64,000 nucleotides of DNA from Mesotaenium endlicherianum (lineage: Eukaryota; Streptophyta; Zygnematophyceae; Zygnematales; Mesotaeniaceae), in contig WELA01011136.1 of the NCBI GenBank assembly GCA_009602735.1, forward strand, positions 1,363,813-1,427,812, given 5' to 3'. Below are positions 32,096-43,952 of this stretch, one piece after another (positions within the stretch are counted from its first letter, which is position 1; every line of letters begins with the position of its first letter). A model generated the notes under the pieces. That model searched no databases, was not told where the DNA came from, and was given only the letters and a program-made list of their open reading frames with translations. Both the position numbers and the translations under genes were made by a program.

Positions 32096-34600
32096 AGTGC
32101 CTTCAGCCTGTGCTTGTACTTGTCCGTGTTGAAGTAGGTCTGTTCTGTGTAAAGCATCTGCACCCTCGGATGACAAAAAGGTCGCAGCAAGACAGGCATG
32201 AGGGGTGCAAGGGCCATGAATGTCATCCGTGTGTAAGTGACGTGATCGCACATGGGCTTCTTCACCTTGTCGTCGCCTCTGTTTACCCTTGCCGTGTCGG
32301 CCCTGTAGTTGAACGCCATTTTCTCGAAAGGCGTACAAGCACAGTGCGCCGCTCTCCAATGTGTTCTCTGCCAACGCCTTTGTGATACCTAGTGCGAACA
32401 GGTGAAAAGGCTCCGAAGGCATCTGGAGTAAGCGATTCCACCCGGGCAGTTCCTCCAGTGGGCTCTTCTCTCATCCATAGCCCTTGTGACCTTTTTCCAC
32501 TCCATCCAACCTCTTTGCAGACGCTGCGTGAACTGCCTTCAACCTCTTCACATTCGCCTCACACTCCCTCTTTGTTCTCTCCCCAAACTTTTCATCTAGC
32601 AACTCCTGTCTGGCCTCTTCCCACGATCTCTTCTTAGCTGCTGCTTCCTCACGCGCCTCCCCAACCTCCACCCTGTAACGCCTGGACTCTTCCTCAGTAT
32701 GCGGCACAACATCATTCAAGGTCCAGTTCCATTCTTGGAGCCTTCTTGTGTAGGGTACACACGGGGTACGGGAAGTCGGAAGACTGCCCCTTCATCATCA
32801 TACTCTTAGTCCTCTGTAGGTAATTTTGACAGAAGAGCGTCATCACCCTCACCAGACATGCTTGCTTGAGTGGAGCAAAATACATCTCCACGCCCTCCTG
32901 TAGTTGCTTCAGGTTTTCCCTCACGAGGTACTCGAGCACCTCACCGTCCCCAGAGTCCTTGCTGCTGAATGCAATGACCCCAATGATGCTGATATTCTCG
33001 ATAACAATGCTATCCAAATTTTGCAAGTGGTAGAAGTACCCCGTGACACACTGACCCTTTCTTCCAAAGATCTTGAAAGCATCCATGAACAGCAATATGG
33101 CCAGGTTCACTACGGGCAGGTTCTTGGAATTGTGCCTCCCTTGTGGCGTCTGGGGTACCCAGCTGGAAGTTCATAGCTGCTGCCGTTACCCTCCTGAAAA
33201 CTCTCTCGTCCTTTTGTTTGAGAGCATCTACACACCAGTAAGTCTCCTTGCCTTCCACTACCCAACCGTGTTCCGACCGCTCCCAGCCTAACTCCTCCCA
33301 GTTCCCCCCCGATGGTGGTGCACCATGAACGACTTCGCAGGTGCGCAGAATCAGGCTAGGGTCCACTTTCATGGGCTCCTCAGTGAGCAAGAGCTCCCCG
33401 TGCCTTTCACCCTTCTGCATCACGTGAGCACTTATGACGGGCTGTCTATCAAGGTGGCTGCTGTCAGTCGACAGGATCTCGTGCACCAAGGCCATCACCT
33501 CTCGGCCCGCGGCACCTGCGCATGCAGGAAGGCCCTCGTCATTAATGACTAGTGAAAAAATAATTGAGGAGAAGGAATTTCCAGGCACACAGCAAGCTGT
33601 ATTCCCTGAATCCCATGGCTAATATGCAATGTGGCAAGCAGGGGTCGCAGTGATATACCTGCTACTTGTGGGCTCATAGCCAGGAAATCCCCCAAGGCCA
33701 CCTTCATTTCCCCCCCCCTTGTGTGCACTCAACAGCTGTACTCTCGGAAAAACGGATGGCCAGTTACATATGGGGAATCGTAGAGTCCCGTCATCTCTCC
33801 GTCCACTAACACCTCAGGCTTGAAGTGGATCTTCTTGCTTAATAAATCGTCCCCCACCATCTCCGCCAGACTTTTCCTGACAGGCTTAGACCACAGCTTC
33901 TCCCCGCTCGGCAACAGGGTTTCTCGCACACCATGCTTGTGAAATTTGGCTTTCGTCTTGTGTATGTCGTCAATCAAGCACTTTTTTTGTCCTCTGCTTC
34001 GTAGAACTGGCTATTCAACCTCCACGCCTCTGTCAGTCGCTTGGTTTTCTTAGTACCTACATTGTGCAGGATCTCGTGGGCACACTTGCACAAGCACGTC
34101 GCGCTTTTGAACTTCCCCCACTCTTCCTTTGTGGCCTCTAATATGATTTCGTCACTACGGTTCCAAGCTAAATTTCTTGCTGCGCGTGCTGCAGCCTTGG
34201 CAATTCTCTCCAATGCCCGCACAGCTGCCTGTTGTTCTCGTACCTCTGCCTGTAGTGCTAAATCAGCTAGTCTTTTGGCTGCCTCTTGTGCTCTTAAAGC
34301 ATCCTTGCGCGCTGCTTCCGAGGCTTCTATTTGCGCTTGCCTGAGATCTTCCTCTTGCTGCCTTTATTGTCCGCGTGCCTCATCTGCCGCTAGCTGACTA
34401 AGGCGTGCTCTCTCATCACTCTCTTCAACATGTCTTGCCCTCTCTTGTTCTCTGTGCAATGCTTCTTCATCTGCTGATTCAGCTTTACATGCATGATGAC
34501 AAATCACTCTATACCTCATCCATTCTCCACACTGAGTGCATTGTACCTTCTTGTGTTGATGTGGTGCTTTACCACTGACCAATATCTTTGGCATCGCCAT
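32096..34600 (-). pseudogene. 5' part of Tnp2-like transposase gene
   Basis: Minus-strand start MAMPKILVSGKAPHQHKKVQ at 34600, then a CxxC...HHxC zinc-like stretch (CTQCGEW...CHHAC) and a long Glu/Ala/Arg coiled coil. An in-frame TAA (34364-34366) and a frame change at an A7 run near 33985 interrupt it. An exon ending EMKVALGDFLAMSPQVA has a GTATAT donor (about 33655), and the next exon begins after TTCACTAG (about 33545). NLAILLFMDAFKIFGRKGQ (about 33107-33050), followed by IENISIIGVIAFSSKDSGDG, resembles the core of Tnp2-type transposases. After the C insertion site the frame goes on as KYKHRLKALK/RCMKLC across the two flanks, confirming one split gene. Confidence 0.55.
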
Positions 34601-35028
34601 AACAACTCCTGTCCTCTTGGTTAAGTGTACCCCTTATGCATTCACCCAAAAACTACAGTTTTACTCGTGAACAAGACGCCTCAACTGGTATCTCCTTGGT
34701 GAGAGCAAGACTATTATTGTCTTCACCTGATACAAGGTAATTTTTATTTGCCTCCGGATAGGTGTCGTATTGTTTCATATTATTGATTGAGTGCCTGGAA
34801 GTTCTGGGGTGACCAATTTTTAGTACGCTGCAATTTTTGGCAATGAAGGGACCGTTTTAATTCCGTGAAAAAAAGGACCGGAGACAACGAATTTGTTACG
34901 ACACATGACCAACTTTTTGGTCCGTTCCTCTCCAGCGATTTCATTTGACGGTCACAACATTTGACCACGACGGTCGCAACAGTCACAACTCAACTGCACA
35001 CACAACGCACGTGCATTCACTGACACGT
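34601..35028. other. Left half of the shared start region of the DNA transposon
   Basis: This is non-coding sequence upstream of the minus-strand transposase, cut off from its other half (43656-43952) by element D. CAACTGCACACACAACGCACG (about 34991 onward) resembles a motif in both inverted arms (right arm about 46008-46035, left arm about 21283-21312 on the other strand), as expected for repeated transposase-binding sites of CACTA elements. Confidence 0.45.
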
Positions 35029-35747
35029 TGTAATGAATCAGTATATTAGTGGATATAATATTCATTTAAATCTAATAGTTAATTAAGTTCAGCCTGCTGA
35101 ACTTTAGTTAATAGTCAGTCTGCTGGACTTTACATAATTATCAGTTTAATGACTCAGCCAAAAGCAGAAGGCTGAAGTCAACTTAAGTCAGCTTGCTGAC
35201 ACATTCTTTGACAGCCAGCTGACTTGCGTGCTTGGTAGCAGCGAACTGCCTTGATATGCATCTAAGTACGACATGCTAGATGAATGGCCAGATGACATCC
35301 CTATGATGGATGGCTATTGGGGATGATGGGAGATGGCGGTGGATTTGGTTAACTGAGGTCCTACCAACGTGGTTAACTCCCGGGTAGGCGGTGCCATCGC
35401 ACTGACTGTTGAACAGTAAACTCATTCCATGTACATATGCTAGGCATTGCCCTCGAGTTCGGTATTCGGAAACGAGGCCAACTCTCTTGTACAGCTTACT
35501 GAGAGAGATCTGAATCCAAGGCGAGAAGCCATTGATACGCACTGTCTTCTAACCTTGCTTATGTATGAGTTTACTGATTTGCATCATTGATGCTAGTTTA
35601 CTCGCATTTGACTTACGAGTATTATTCACTGCTAGTGTATTGTCCTTTGCCGTTTAACTAGTTAACGGAAATACCATAAAGATTACTTGCTGATATAAAG
35701 ATCTTTATTAATTGTTAATCGCCTATTTGGTAAGTCGATTCATTTCA
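35029..35747 (+). repeat. 5' LTR of element D
   Basis: It runs TGTAATGAATCAG...GATTCATTTCA, preceded by CACGT. Its first 170 bases differ from C's LTR far more than the two D LTRs differ from each other. Confidence 0.9.
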
Positions 35748-35748
35748 G

Positions 35749-35760
35749 TGGTACCGGAGC
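35749..35760 (+). promoter_or_regulatory. Primer binding site of element D
   Basis: TGGTACCGGAGC lies one base after the 5' LTR, the position of the initiator Met-tRNA site in C. Confidence 0.75.
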
Positions 35761-35781
35761 AGTTAACACAGCCTTCTTTGT

Positions 35782-37293
35782 GTGGTAAGGACAAGGTCTC
35801 AAACTAGCAACTCCCGAGACATGGAGAACCAGGATAACGAGAATGTCAAAAACCAGGCGGAAAGCCATGTAGCGGGAACCCGTACCTATTCNNNNNNNNN
35901 NNNNNNNNNNNNNNNNNNNNNNNNNNNNNNNNNNNNNNNNNNNNNNNNNNNNNNNNNNNNAGATGAGGCAGCTGCTATTGCCTCAGTCGCAGCTCAGCAA
36001 ACTGAGGGGGAGATAGCCAGACTAGAAGCTGAACAAGTAGCAAAGGCCGCTGAAGACACAGAAAGGAGGGAAGGACAGCCAGCTGACGAGCGCACTGTTG
36101 AGGAACTTATGGCATCAAGGGCCAATGTTCTGAACCCACCTCCTGCCGTACAACTCAATGTACCCCTAGGTCAAATACGTGACCGGCTGAATGCGGCAGG
36201 AATTGCTGCTGCAGGAGCAAGAGGGATTGTTGAGGACACTACTCAGCGAGTAGATGCCAATGCTGCTGCTGCATTTGCTAATCTACCACCCCAAAATGTA
36301 GACTTGGGAGCATTGTTCGTTCAGATGCAGTCGCAAATGGCGACCATGTATCAGTCCCAGCAGGAGGACAAAAGAATCATAATGTCCCTACTCCGGGACA
36401 GAGACCAACTGGGGTCTCACACCACTAGTGGTGGTGGCCGAGGGCCTAGTAAGCCCAAGCCGAAACCTCCCCAGGACTATGATCCTGAGGGAAACAGAAA
36501 ATATTACCTGATCAAGTTTCTCGCGGATGTTGAGCAGTGGCTGGAGAACTACCCAGAACTGCAAGATTACGAGAAGGTCAGGCACACCGGTGCGCTACTG
36601 AAAGGCAGTGCCGCAGACTGGTGGCTTTACTGGAAGGAAGAGCGTAAGGCTCGGCAACTCGGTGACCCTACGTGGGTAGAGTTTGTCGAGAAGTTGCATG
36701 AGAAGTTTGATGTCATCAACCAGCAGGAGAAAGCTATCTATGCGATGATCTCCCTGACACTGAAGCAGACCACTTCAGTTGCTGAGTTTGCTCAAAAGTT
36801 CCAAGAGAACATGATGAAGCAGCCTGATTTGCCAGAACGGTATAGGATAGCATACTTCAGGTATGGCTTGAAATCCGAGGTCTCTGGTCATTTTGCTGAG
36901 AAAAAGTATGAGAAACTGGCTGACTTGATCCAGGATGCTGACGCCTGGGATCAGCAGCAGTTCAATCACAAGCGCCAGAGTAACGCTTTGGTGTCTAAGA
37001 TTGTCAAAAAGCCCCACAGTTCCTACAATGAAGTTGAAGGAGACCAGGCTGAGGATAATCAGGGTGATGAATATGAGTATGAGTACAATGCTATTCAGTC
37101 TAGAGGTAGAGGTGGTCCTTCTCGAGGTGGCTATGGAAGGGGTGGTGGTAGGACTAAGCCGAGACCAGCCTCAGCAAAATCTACTTGCTACCATTGTCAG
37201 CAGAAAGGCCACTACAGAGAACAGTGTCCGGTCAAGCACCTGCCTAAGGTCGAGAGAAAACACCAACCTTTAAAAGACAGCAAGAGTCAGTAA
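35782..37293 (+). CDS. gag: gag of element D (contains an assembly gap)
   Basis: It starts [10 protein letters not shown] and is nearly identical to C's gag through the capsid region, the Arg/Gly stretch and the single CCHC knuckle. An N run covers 35892-35960. Its length is probably a placeholder, since the matching stretch in C is shorter. Confidence 0.85.
   Translation: MVRTRSQTSNSRDMENQDNENVKNQAESHVAGTRTYXXXXXXXXXXXXXXXXXXXXXXXXDEAAAIASVAAQQTEGEIARLEAEQVAKAAEDTERREGQPADERTVEELMASRANVLNPPPAVQLNVPLGQIRDRLNAAGIAAAGARGIVEDTTQRVDANAAAAFANLPPQNVDLGALFVQMQSQMATMYQSQQEDKRIIMSLLRDRDQLGSHTTSGGGRGPSKPKPKPPQDYDPEGNRKYYLIKFLADVEQWLENYPELQDYEKVRHTGALLKGSAADWWLYWKEERKARQLGDPTWVEFVEKLHEKFDVINQQEKAIYAMISLTLKQTTSVAEFAQKFQENMMKQPDLPERYRIAYFRYGLKSEVSGHFAEKKYEKLADLIQDADAWDQQQFNHKRQSNALVSKIVKKPHSSYNEVEGDQAEDNQGDEYEYEYNAIQSRGRGGPSRGGYGRGGGRTKPRPASAKSTCYHCQQKGHYREQCPVKHLPKVERKHQPLKDSKSQ
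35892..35960. other. Assembly gap (69 N)
   Basis: A run of N lies inside the Ala/Glu-rich part of D's gag. A single further N is at 47192. Confidence 0.99.
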
Positions 37294-37361
37294 TCTAGTC
37301 TACTGACTGTGAGGATGCTAGAGATAGTGAGTCGTCACTAGCTGCCCTCGTAGCAGGTATT

Positions 37362-40300
37362 ATGGGTCCTGCTGAACTGGATTCACTATGCATGCCTGAC
37401 AAACAGATAAAGGAGACCATCAGTAATATAGACGTCCAGAGAGTGCACATTCTGGATGCTCTTGTTCCACCTGATGTCCAACATTTCTTTGTTAAGTCAG
37501 GAGAACAATGCAAAAGTCAGGAAAAGACAGTCCCCCCTATCCTACTGCATTGCATGATTGCAGGTAGGAAGGTGAGGGCATTTGTTGACGGAGGGGCGTC
37601 ACATACTTTTATTCACAAGGACTTAGTTAAGCGGCTAAGGCTGCCTACTGTCACCCAAGGGAATAGAAAAATATTCCTTGGAGATGCCTCAAGTATCCCG
37701 GGAGGAGTTATAACCAAGCCTATTGAGGTCCAGTTAGGTTCTGGCATTGCAGTTCTAACTGAAACGCTTACATTTGAGGTACTCAACACTGGCTTTTATG
37801 ATCTCGTGCTAGGCAGGTCCTGGCTTAATAGACATCAAGCTGAAGTGTGTTGGAGCAGAGGTACAGTTAAAGTGAGAGGAGCCAGTGATGGGCAGACTGA
37901 CTTGGCACCCACCAGTGCTCTTCCTCTTGTCCTGTGTGGATGGCAAATGAAGGAAAAGAAGAGGCTTCCAGAAGGATGCAAGTTGCTGAATGCAATGGAG
38001 TTCGTCAAAAGCTGGAACCAGAAGGAAGACAGAATGTTCTGTCTGCTGCTAAGAGAGGTACCTCCTCAACCTGAAGAAGTGGTTGAGAAAAAGGTAAGCC
38101 CTCCGGAGCACCCTACTGCTGCAAAAATTGTTGCTCAGTACACTGATGTGTTTAACATGCCTCCAGGACTACCCCCTAAAAGGGAAGTAGATCATAGGAT
38201 TGATCTATTACCTGGTAGCCAGCCACCCTGGCAACGCACTTATGGCTTGTCTTATTTGGAGAGCGAGGAGTTGAAAACACAGATTGCAGAGCTGGAGGAA
38301 AATGGTTACATTTCTCCCAGTAAATCACCGTACGGCGCACCTATCCTATTTGTTAAGAAAAAGGATGGCAGTATGCGGATGTGTGTGGATTACAGAGCCC
38401 TGAACAGAATTACAGTAAAGAACAAGTATGCTTTACCCAGAATCGAGGACTTGCTTGATACCCTGTCTGGCGCTAAGGTGTTCAGTAAGATAGATCTCAA
38501 GAGTGGTTATCATCAAATCAGAATTGCTGAGGGGGATGAACACAAGACTGCTTTCCGCACACGTTATGGACACTATGAGTTCAACGTGATGCCATTTGGA
38601 CTGACTAATGCTCCTGCTACCTTTATGGGTGCTATGAATGACATTTTCAGACCTTATTTGGATAAGTTTGTGCAAGTTTTCCTGGATGATATTTTAATTT
38701 TCTCTAAAGATGAAGCTCAGCACACTGAACACTTAAAGAAAGTGCTGGACACTCTGCGGAAAAATCACTTGTATGCTAAGATGAGCAAGTGTGATTTCTT
38801 TAAGGAAAGTATTGAATTCTTAGGCCACGTTGTCAGTAAAGAGGGCATCAGTGTGGATCCTAAGAAAGTCCAGACCATAAGGGACTGGCCAGTACCACAG
38901 TCTGTCTCTGAAGTTAGATCCTTCCTCGGGTTGGCTAACTACTATAGGAGATTTATTGAGAATTATTCCACAAAGGCCAGTAAACTGACTGACCTTACTA
39001 AGAAAGACATCGGGTATGTGTGGGGGGAAGAGCAGCAGGCTGCCTTCCAGACCCTTAAAGATGCCCTTTGTTCTGCCCCAGTGCTAGCCGTGTATGACCC
39101 CAGCAAACCGGTGCAGGTGGTTACTGATGCCTCTGATTTTGCCATGGGTGCTATTTTGTTGCAGCCTGCTGACAAAACCACAAAGGATGGTAAGGTACGG
39201 CAGGAGTGGCATCCTGTGTTGTATGAGTCTATGAAATTTAATCCAGCGGAGATTAATTACTCAGTGCATGATAAAGAGCTGCTAGCTATCATTCATGTAC
39301 TCAAACAGTGGAGAGCATACTTACATGGTAAAGCTTTTAAGGTGATTACAGATCATCTAGCTCTGACCCACTTTCAGAAGAAGTCCAAGCTGTCGAGGAG
39401 GGAGAACCGCTGGAGCCAGATGCTGGAGCAGTTCCAAGTCCAGATCGACTACAAACCAGGGAAGTTGAATCCTGCTGATGCACTCTCTAGAAGACCTGAC
39501 TTGCAAGAAAGGAACTTTAGTCAGCATGCTGTAGATAAAGTCCTGTGTGCACTCACTTCACTAAAGGTGAAAAAGTCCTTCCTTGAACAACTTAGGAAAG
39601 CCTACCTTTCTGACCCAACATTTGAGCCCAGCCCCACTACTGGTGTGTGTCGTGCTACTGCACTCGGGTATAAGCTCAAGGGAGGGGTCTGGGTGACTGA
39701 AACCACTTCAGGCAGGCTGAAGCTGGTCATTCCTAATAACTTGGAAATAAGGTCTCTCTTACTGAGTCAAGCTCATGACAGTCTCCTGGGTGGACATTTG
39801 GGGCAGGCCAAAACTGTTGGCAAACTGGCAAAATATTATCATTGGGAAGGGTTACCCCGGGAGGTCTTGAAATATGTCAACTCCTGTGACCAGTATCAGA
39901 TAAATAAGTCTCGGCACACACCACCCGGAGGTCTCTTGCAACCGCTACCCATCCCAGCGGGACGCTGGGAAACTATATCCATGGACTGGGTGGTCTCACT
40001 ACCAAGAACTGCCAACGGGCATGATTCAATACTGGTAGTCGTGGATAAACTGACAAAAATGGTCATTTCTATCCCCACAACTGTCAAAGTGACTGCACTC
40101 GAAACAGCGAGACAGTTTTACAACCATGTAGTATGCCAACATGGGCTCCCTTCTAATATCATCTCAGACAGAGACTCAAAATTCACCTCTAAGTTCTGGA
40201 GAGCTTTAATGGGGTTAATGGGAGTCAAACAGCTGCTCAGCACAGCAAACCACCCTCAGACTGATGGGCAGACTGAAAGAACTAACCGAGTTCTGCAGGA

Positions 40301-40850
40301 GGTGCTGAGAGCATATATTAACCAAAAACAAGATAATTGGGATGACCTGTTGCCTCAAATTCAATTTGCGGTCAACAGTGCGGTGCACGCGTCAACGGGC
40401 AAGACTCCTTTTGAACTCAGCCTGGGGAGAGTCCCTAAGTCTCCTCTGGATGTGCTAGGGGAATCTTTAACTCACCCTGAAGGGATTGACAACCCGATCT
40501 CCCTCCAGTTAACTCAGGAGTTTGCTGACACCCTGTCAGACGTCCAACGAAACTTGCACACGGCCCAGCAAAACCAACAAAAATCTCCTTCCTGGAACCG
40601 TACATCAAAGGTGATACACTGTTCACAGGTCGGTTCCCTGTCCAACCGGGACCGGTCCCCGCTGTCCGGGACGGCGACCCTGAGGAATATGAGGTCGATG
40701 AGATTTTAGACGCTCGCTCGGTCCGTCGATCGTCTAAATATGTCATGAAATACCTCATTCGATGGAAGGGTTACGATGCCTCTGGGGACACTTGGGAGTT
40801 TAAGGACCACTTGACCAATGCCAAAGGGGCGTTGACACGGTTCCACCTTC
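37362..40850 (+). pseudogene. pol: pol of element D: protease, RT, RNase H, integrase, chromodomain
   Basis: It has the same domain order as C: protease [11 protein letters not shown] (about 37580), RT with the FLDDILIFS active-site block (about 38680-38706), RNase H (about 39115-39500), integrase with HHCC and D, D, E core blocks (about 39770-40560), and a chromodomain at about 40735-40800 ([13 protein letters not shown]). It is almost identical to C in DNA sequence through the integrase. It is broken overall. Confidence 0.85.
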
Positions 40851-41140
40851 GGGCCGCTGGAGTCCCTCCATAACTGTCATTTCAGTTGACACGGGAAGGT
40901 GACAGGCGGTCCTGTCTCCATTTAAGTTGGAGGGGAAAATATATGACAGTTAGTGAGCGAGAGCGATAAAAACACACTCATACGTTTATGTGTAGCGCAT
41001 CGCAACTACGTCAACTTTTAGCAATCATCCTGTAAGGTAAACAGCAGCGAAGCCACTATACTAAATACTAACATACTTCCTGCAATCCCTATGACAAAGG
41101 TCCATATCCTACTAACTTGTGCCCTGGTTACATGTGCAGG

Positions 41141-42817
41141 ATGGCGCCCACCACACAAAAGGAGGACAGAAAGCGCAAGGCAGAAGAAGCCAGGAGGACA
41201 ATGGAGCAATACCAGAAGGAGCTGGCGGCGACGTCCCTCACCAGGAGAGAACAAGAAAGGGTCCGCAAACAACAAGAGGCGGCAGAAGAGGCACAGAGGA
41301 AGAAGGATCAGGAAGCGGAAAACCTCAGGAAGGCTGAGGAGGAGAGACAGAAGAAACAGCAAGAAGAAGTGGCAGCGGCAGAAGAGGAGAAAAAGAAAAA
41401 GATTGAAGCGGACAGACAGAAGAGCTTGGCCACTTACAGGTATACTGTGGTGGGTGGCCAAAACTTCGATAACCTGAAGGAAGCATTGCTGGCAGCCCAG
41501 GAGTTCAACAGGCTGGAACAGACAACACTGCTACAGAAGGAAGCAGCTACAGCATTGGATAGGTACATCGAGACACACACCGGCGTGGTCCTTTACGAAG
41601 ATTATGCTAAGATGGTGGGCTATACAGCGGAGCAGGCCCGGTATCTCGCAGATGATTCAGAGGACAAGCCGATCCCCATATCGGGAATAGCGGGAGATCA
41701 GAGACTCATCCGGATGGTGAGCATGCGGCCCGATAGCTTTAAGGATACGGTATTCTACCCCACACTCCTGCCAGCTTACAATGAAGTTGAGAGAAGGAGC
41801 TGGGAGTACTTGGCCAGGGAAGCAGGACAGCATATGTTCTCTCCCCACTGGTCCCCGTGTAAACTGAGAAAGGCTGAGCACGGACCCCAGTACTACCAGC
41901 AGCCAACAGACTAGAGGTGGATGACCGTCACAAATAAGAAGCAGGAGTGTGACCGAGCCCAACCGGATGACTTCCACTATGGCCTAGACGGCTATCTCAT
42001 CCTACCACCTCACATTGCCCCTTGGGACCCCAGGCTGAATGGATGCCTGAGCAATATGAATGCAGAGACCAAGGAACATAGGAGGAGGGGAAGAGACTAC
42101 TTCTCTAAGGGAAAGCATGCCTTTGTCAAATGGGCAAAGAATGCAGGCCGGATAGATATCAGTAGGCTGAAGGCCAAGCAACCTCCAGCGCGCCCTAAGA
42201 AAGGGAGGTCGGTAGACTACTCCATGTCTACTAGGGAGCAGGACGACTTAGTGGACGAGACCCCTACTCTCTCCGAGGAGGAGGATGAGGAGGATGAGGA
42301 AGAAGAACAAGGCAGAGGAGAAGCATCAGCAGCAGGTACTCAGGATACCCAGGGACAGGCAGTGGCACTTCCTAAAGAACCACGATCAGGTGTGTGGAAT
42401 GTGATCCCCGTTATGGCGACAACTGGACCCCGCGCTCGCTCCCCCAGCCCACCTGCCCAAGCAGGGGAAGAAGCTGATCTGACTGTACTGGGCAGCAGAC
42501 ACAGACAGAAATCCCCAGAGGACAGGGGTGCCAGAAGAGGGACACGCGGGTGGGCCAGAGGTATGCCAGCCTCCCCCTCCGCTCAGGGGCATGTACCTCT
42601 AGCCAATGTATTTCAGCATCCTACTGGAATGCCTGTCTATGTGGGAATCAACACCCAAGTGGTTGAAGAGCAGGCCACCATCCTCCGTTCTCCTCGAGGG
42701 CCAACTTTAGAGCAAACAGGGTTCTTTAGAAGGCCAGCTGACAGACCTAGAGGGCTGTCCAGATCTAGGTCCAGATCTCCGTCTCCTGACCCTGAAGCCC
42801 CAGGAACAACCCCTTAA
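41141..42817 (+). pseudogene. Extra 3' gene of element D
   Basis: This is the counterpart of C's extra gene at the same place and with the same layout: a Lys/Glu/Arg/Gln coiled coil, a globular part with YEDYAKMVGYT, DQRLIRMVSM, YNEVERRSWEYLAREAGQ, LPPHIAPWDPRLNG and FSKGKHAFVKWA, an acidic stretch, and a tail with GHVPLANVFQHPTGMPVYV, LRSPRGPTLEQ and a Ser/Arg-rich end. By eye it matches C's product at only about half of residues, far less than gag-pol does. The ATG follows a possible acceptor (CAG, 41137-41139). It is broken. Confidence 0.7.
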
Positions 42818-42895
42818 GGTGACACGCTGAAGAGGCAGTCAGTAAGGGAGGCTGGTCAGGTTCAGTTCCCTTATTTAAAATCTCTGCAGTTTAAT

Positions 42896-42930
42896 GTTGT
42901 CGAGGCGACAACAAGTTAAGTTGGAGGGAT
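42896..42930 (+). promoter_or_regulatory. Hairpin and polypurine tract of element D
   Basis: GTTGTCG-AGG-CGACAAC (42896-42912) is followed by AAGTTGGAGGGAT (42918-42930), which abuts the 3' LTR. Both are identical to C although the neighbouring bases differ. Confidence 0.75.
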
Positions 42931-43650
42931 TGTAATGAATCAGTATATTAGTGGATATAATATTCATTTAAATCTAATAGTTAATTAAGTTCAGCCTGCT
43001 GAACTTTAGTTAATAGCCAGTCTGCTGGACTTTATATAATTATCAGTTTAATGACTTAGCCGAAAGCAGCAGGCTGAAGTCAACTTAAGTCAGCTTGCTG
43101 ACACATTCTTTGACAGCCAGCTGACGTCCGTGCTTGGTAGCAGCGAACTGCCTTGATATGCATCTAAGTACGACATGCTAGATGAATGGCCAGATGACAT
43201 CCCTATGATGGATGGCTATTCGGGATGATGGGAGATGGCGGTGGATTTGGTTAACCGAGGTCCTACCAACGTGGTTAACTCCCGGGTAGGCGGTGCCATC
43301 GCACTGACCGTTGAACAGTAAACTCATTCCATGTACATATGCTAGGCATTGCTCTCGAGTTCGGCATTCGGAAACGAGGCCAACTCTCTTGTACAGCTTA
43401 CTGAGAGAGATCTGAATCCAAGGCGAGAAGCCATTGATACGCACTGTCTTCTAACCTTGCTTATGTATGAGTTTACTGATTCGCATTATTGATGCTAGTT
43501 TACTCGCATTTGACTTACGAGTGTTATTCACTGCTAGTGTATTGTCCTTTGCCGTTTAACCCGTTAACGGAAAATACCATAAAGATTACTTGCTGATATA
43601 AAGATCTTTATTAATTGTTGATCGCCTATTTGGTAAGTCGATTTATTTCA
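42931..43650 (+). repeat. 3' LTR of element D
   Basis: It runs TGTAATGAATCAG...GATTTATTTCA, followed by the CACGT duplication at 43651-43655. Confidence 0.92.
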
Positions 43651-43952
43651 CACGTATTGTCGTGTTCTGGAAGGAGTGTAACAAATGTGAAGGGCACACA
43701 AATTATTCCGTTGTGACGTGTCGCAGACGTCATGACATTTATGCGAGCAAAATGTGAGTTATCGTACGTTGTCCTCCTTGCGAGTGTCGCTCACGTTTGG
43801 GAGTCGGGAAATGTCTAGCTCATTTGGAGAAATTTCCATTAGCGACTGCCACTTTCGGACAATAAAGAAAGGTACTGGGAGTTAGCTCTGTGCATGTTGT
43901 ACATGCTGCTTAATCTTGCTTCATGCAGGAAGGGTGGTCGACGAGGCCAAGC

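Larger units (their letters stand above)
35029..43650 (+). mobile_element. Element D: Ty3/gypsy chromovirus with an extra 3' gene, same family as C
   Basis: LTRs of about 720 bp, primer site, gag, pol with chromodomain, extra 3' gene, hairpin and polypurine tract are present. The target duplication CACGT is intact at 35024-35028 and 43651-43655. The LTRs differ at roughly 20 positions by hand, so its age is similar to C. It is structurally complete but broken, with about two or three breaks, plus an assembly gap in gag. It inserted between the two genes of the DNA transposon. Confidence 0.9.
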
